64,000 nt of DNA from Glutamicibacter protophormiae (GTDB taxonomy: Bacteria > Actinomycetota > Actinomycetes > Actinomycetales > Micrococcaceae), in assembly GCF_014647495.1 (NCBI RefSeq), contig NZ_BMPH01000001.1:1-64000 (forward strand), written 5' to 3'. The notes beneath the pieces are model-generated. The model was not told the DNA's origin. It did not search any database and worked only from the letters and a program-made list of their open reading frames with translations. This document shows positions 62,852 through 64,000 of this stretch, one piece after another (within the stretch, counting starts at the first letter, position 1; every line of letters begins with the position of its first letter). Position numbers and translations under genes: made by a program.

Positions 62852-64000
62852 ATGTCGAACTCTGAAAAGCTCTTTGCCGAGGCCCGAGAGGTCATGCCCG
62901 GCGGCGTGAACTCCCCGGTGCGCGCCTTCGGCTCGGTCGGCGGCATCCCGCCGTTCATGGTCGGCGCCAAGGGCGCGTACCTGACCGACGCGGACGGCAA
63001 GGAATATGTGGACCTGGTCTGCTCGTGGGGTCCTGCGCTGCTGGGCCACTCGCACCCCGCCATCCAGGCCGCCGTGCATGCAGCAGTGGACCGCGGGCTG
63101 TCCTTCGGCGCTTCCACCCCGGACGAGGCGAAGCTCGGCCAGCTGATCAAGAACCGCATGGGCGGGGTGGAGCGCCTGCGCATGGTCTCCACCGGCACCG
63201 AGGCCACCATGACCGCCGTGCGCCTGGCCCGCGGCTTCACCGGCCGCGAACTGATCATCAAGTTCTCCGGCTGCTACCACGGCCACCTGGACGGCCTGCT
63301 GGCCGATGCCGGTTCGGGCGTCGCCACCCTGGCCCTGCCGGGCTCCGCCGGCGTCACCGCCGCCACCGCCGCTGAAACCCTGGTGCTGCCGTACAACGAC
63401 CGCGCCGCCGTTCAAGCGGCCTTCGCCGAGCACGGAAGCAACATCGCCGCGGTGATCACCGAATCCGCACCGTGCAACATGGGTGTGGTGACCCCGGAGG
63501 AGGGCTTCAACAAGTTCCTCAAGGACACCACCGCCCAGCACGGCGCCCTGCTGATCCTGGACGAGGTGCTCACCGGCTTCCGCGCCTCGGATGCCGGCTA
63601 TTGGGGCCTGACCGGGCGGGTGGAGGGTTGGAACGCCGACCTGTACACCTTCGGCAAGGTCATCGGCGGCGGCCTGCCGACCGCCGCCCTGGGCGGCCGC
63701 GCCGAGGTCATGGACTACCTGGCACCGCTGGGCCCGGTCTACCAGGCCGGAACCCTGTCGGGCAACCCGGTGGCCATGGCCGCCGGCATCGCCCAGCTGG
63801 AGAATGCCACCGACGAGGTCTACTCCTTCCTGGCCAAGCAGTCAGCGGCCCTGCAGGATGCCATCACCTCGGCTTTCAACGCCGAGGGCCTGGACCACTC
63901 GATCCAGCGTGCCGGCACCCTGTTCTCCGTGGCCTTCGGCACCTCCGCCAACGGCGTGCACAACTACGCCGACGCCCAGAAGCAGGAAGCATTCCGCTAC
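62852..64000 (+). CDS. hemL: Glutamate-1-semialdehyde 2,1-aminomutase HemL, cut by window end
   Basis: The first 383 residues of a protein that normally has about 430. [61 protein letters not shown] and the PLP lysine in [18 protein letters not shown] (Lys269) are clear. It converts glutamate-1-semialdehyde to 5-aminolevulinate, the step after HemA. The stop lies beyond base 64000. ATG 62852. Confidence 0.97.
   Translation, partial: MSNSEKLFAEAREVMPGGVNSPVRAFGSVGGIPPFMVGAKGAYLTDADGKEYVDLVCSWGPALLGHSHPAIQAAVHAAVDRGLSFGASTPDEAKLGQLIKNRMGGVERLRMVSTGTEATMTAVRLARGFTGRELIIKFSGCYHGHLDGLLADAGSGVATLALPGSAGVTAATAAETLVLPYNDRAAVQAAFAEHGSNIAAVITESAPCNMGVVTPEEGFNKFLKDTTAQHGALLILDEVLTGFRASDAGYWGLTGRVEGWNADLYTFGKVIGGGLPTAALGGRAEVMDYLAPLGPVYQAGTLSGNPVAMAAGIAQLENATDEVYSFLAKQSAALQDAITSAFNAEGLDHSIQRAGTLFSVAFGTSANGVHNYADAQKQEAFRY

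Overview
The window is a high-GC actinobacterial chromosome segment. Gene content and order point to the Micrococcaceae (Arthrobacter or Glutamicibacter type). Supporting signs are frequent GTG starts, a mycothiol-transferase-like DinB protein, GluABCD glutamate uptake, a coproporphyrin-type heme cluster with HemQ, small actinobacterial families (DUF3117, DUF3107), and a SigE-TatB-Mrp neighbourhood like that of Mycobacterium tuberculosis. This is inferred from protein families; no rRNA is present to confirm it.

Region 1 (1-19.9 kb) is accessory. It opens with what looks like an IS481-family end and an Imm5-like immunity protein. Mostly single-gene units follow: a tocopherol-cyclase-like protein, several GNAT acetyltransferases (one fused to an unknown N-terminal domain), a metallo-beta-lactamase-fold hydrolase, four alpha/beta-hydrolases or related enzymes, a stand-alone condensation-domain protein, a frameshifted DUF1254 gene, a KOW mini-protein, a TDT-family transporter, a DinB protein, a PhzF protein, a DNA/RNA endonuclease, a large flavin/Fe-S oxidoreductase, a VOC protein, a YhhN membrane protein, an OsmC protein and a cysteine-free HesB-like protein.

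Region 2 (20.0-23.6 kb) is a thiazole-synthesis operon, thiO-thiS-thiG-thiF, behind a TPP riboswitch with a TATAAT -10 box just upstream. A GNAT gene and typA follow.

Region 3 (26-44.7 kb) is core chromosome. It carries a 7Fe-type ferredoxin and dapC, citrate synthase, divergent dapD/dapE, and the gluABCD importer. Next come a LOG-family protein, a DivIVA-like protein, DUF3117, an O-methyltransferase, sigE and tatB. A leftward operon (PRC/MgtE_N/CBS protein, DUF1003 protein, mrp) follows, with a general-stress protein diverging from it. Order and orientation resemble M. tuberculosis Rv1201c-Rv1234 as I recall it, but no anti-sigma gene lies between sigE and tatB. Long perfect hairpins end most transcription units.

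Region 4 (44.7-45.7 kb) is a short AT-richer island with one orphan membrane protein. Region 5 (45.7-53.7 kb) has aminopeptidase P, a PHP-domain phosphoesterase converging on an orphan DNA methyltransferase, a DEAD-box helicase with a long leader, an RNB-domain ribonuclease, DUF3107 and a TetR regulator.

Region 6 (53.8-64.0 kb) is the heme cluster. hemA diverges from hemE-hemY-hemQ-hemH-hemC-hemD-hemB-hemL, and hemL is cut by the window edge. Together these cover glutamyl-tRNA to heme b by the coproporphyrin-dependent route.
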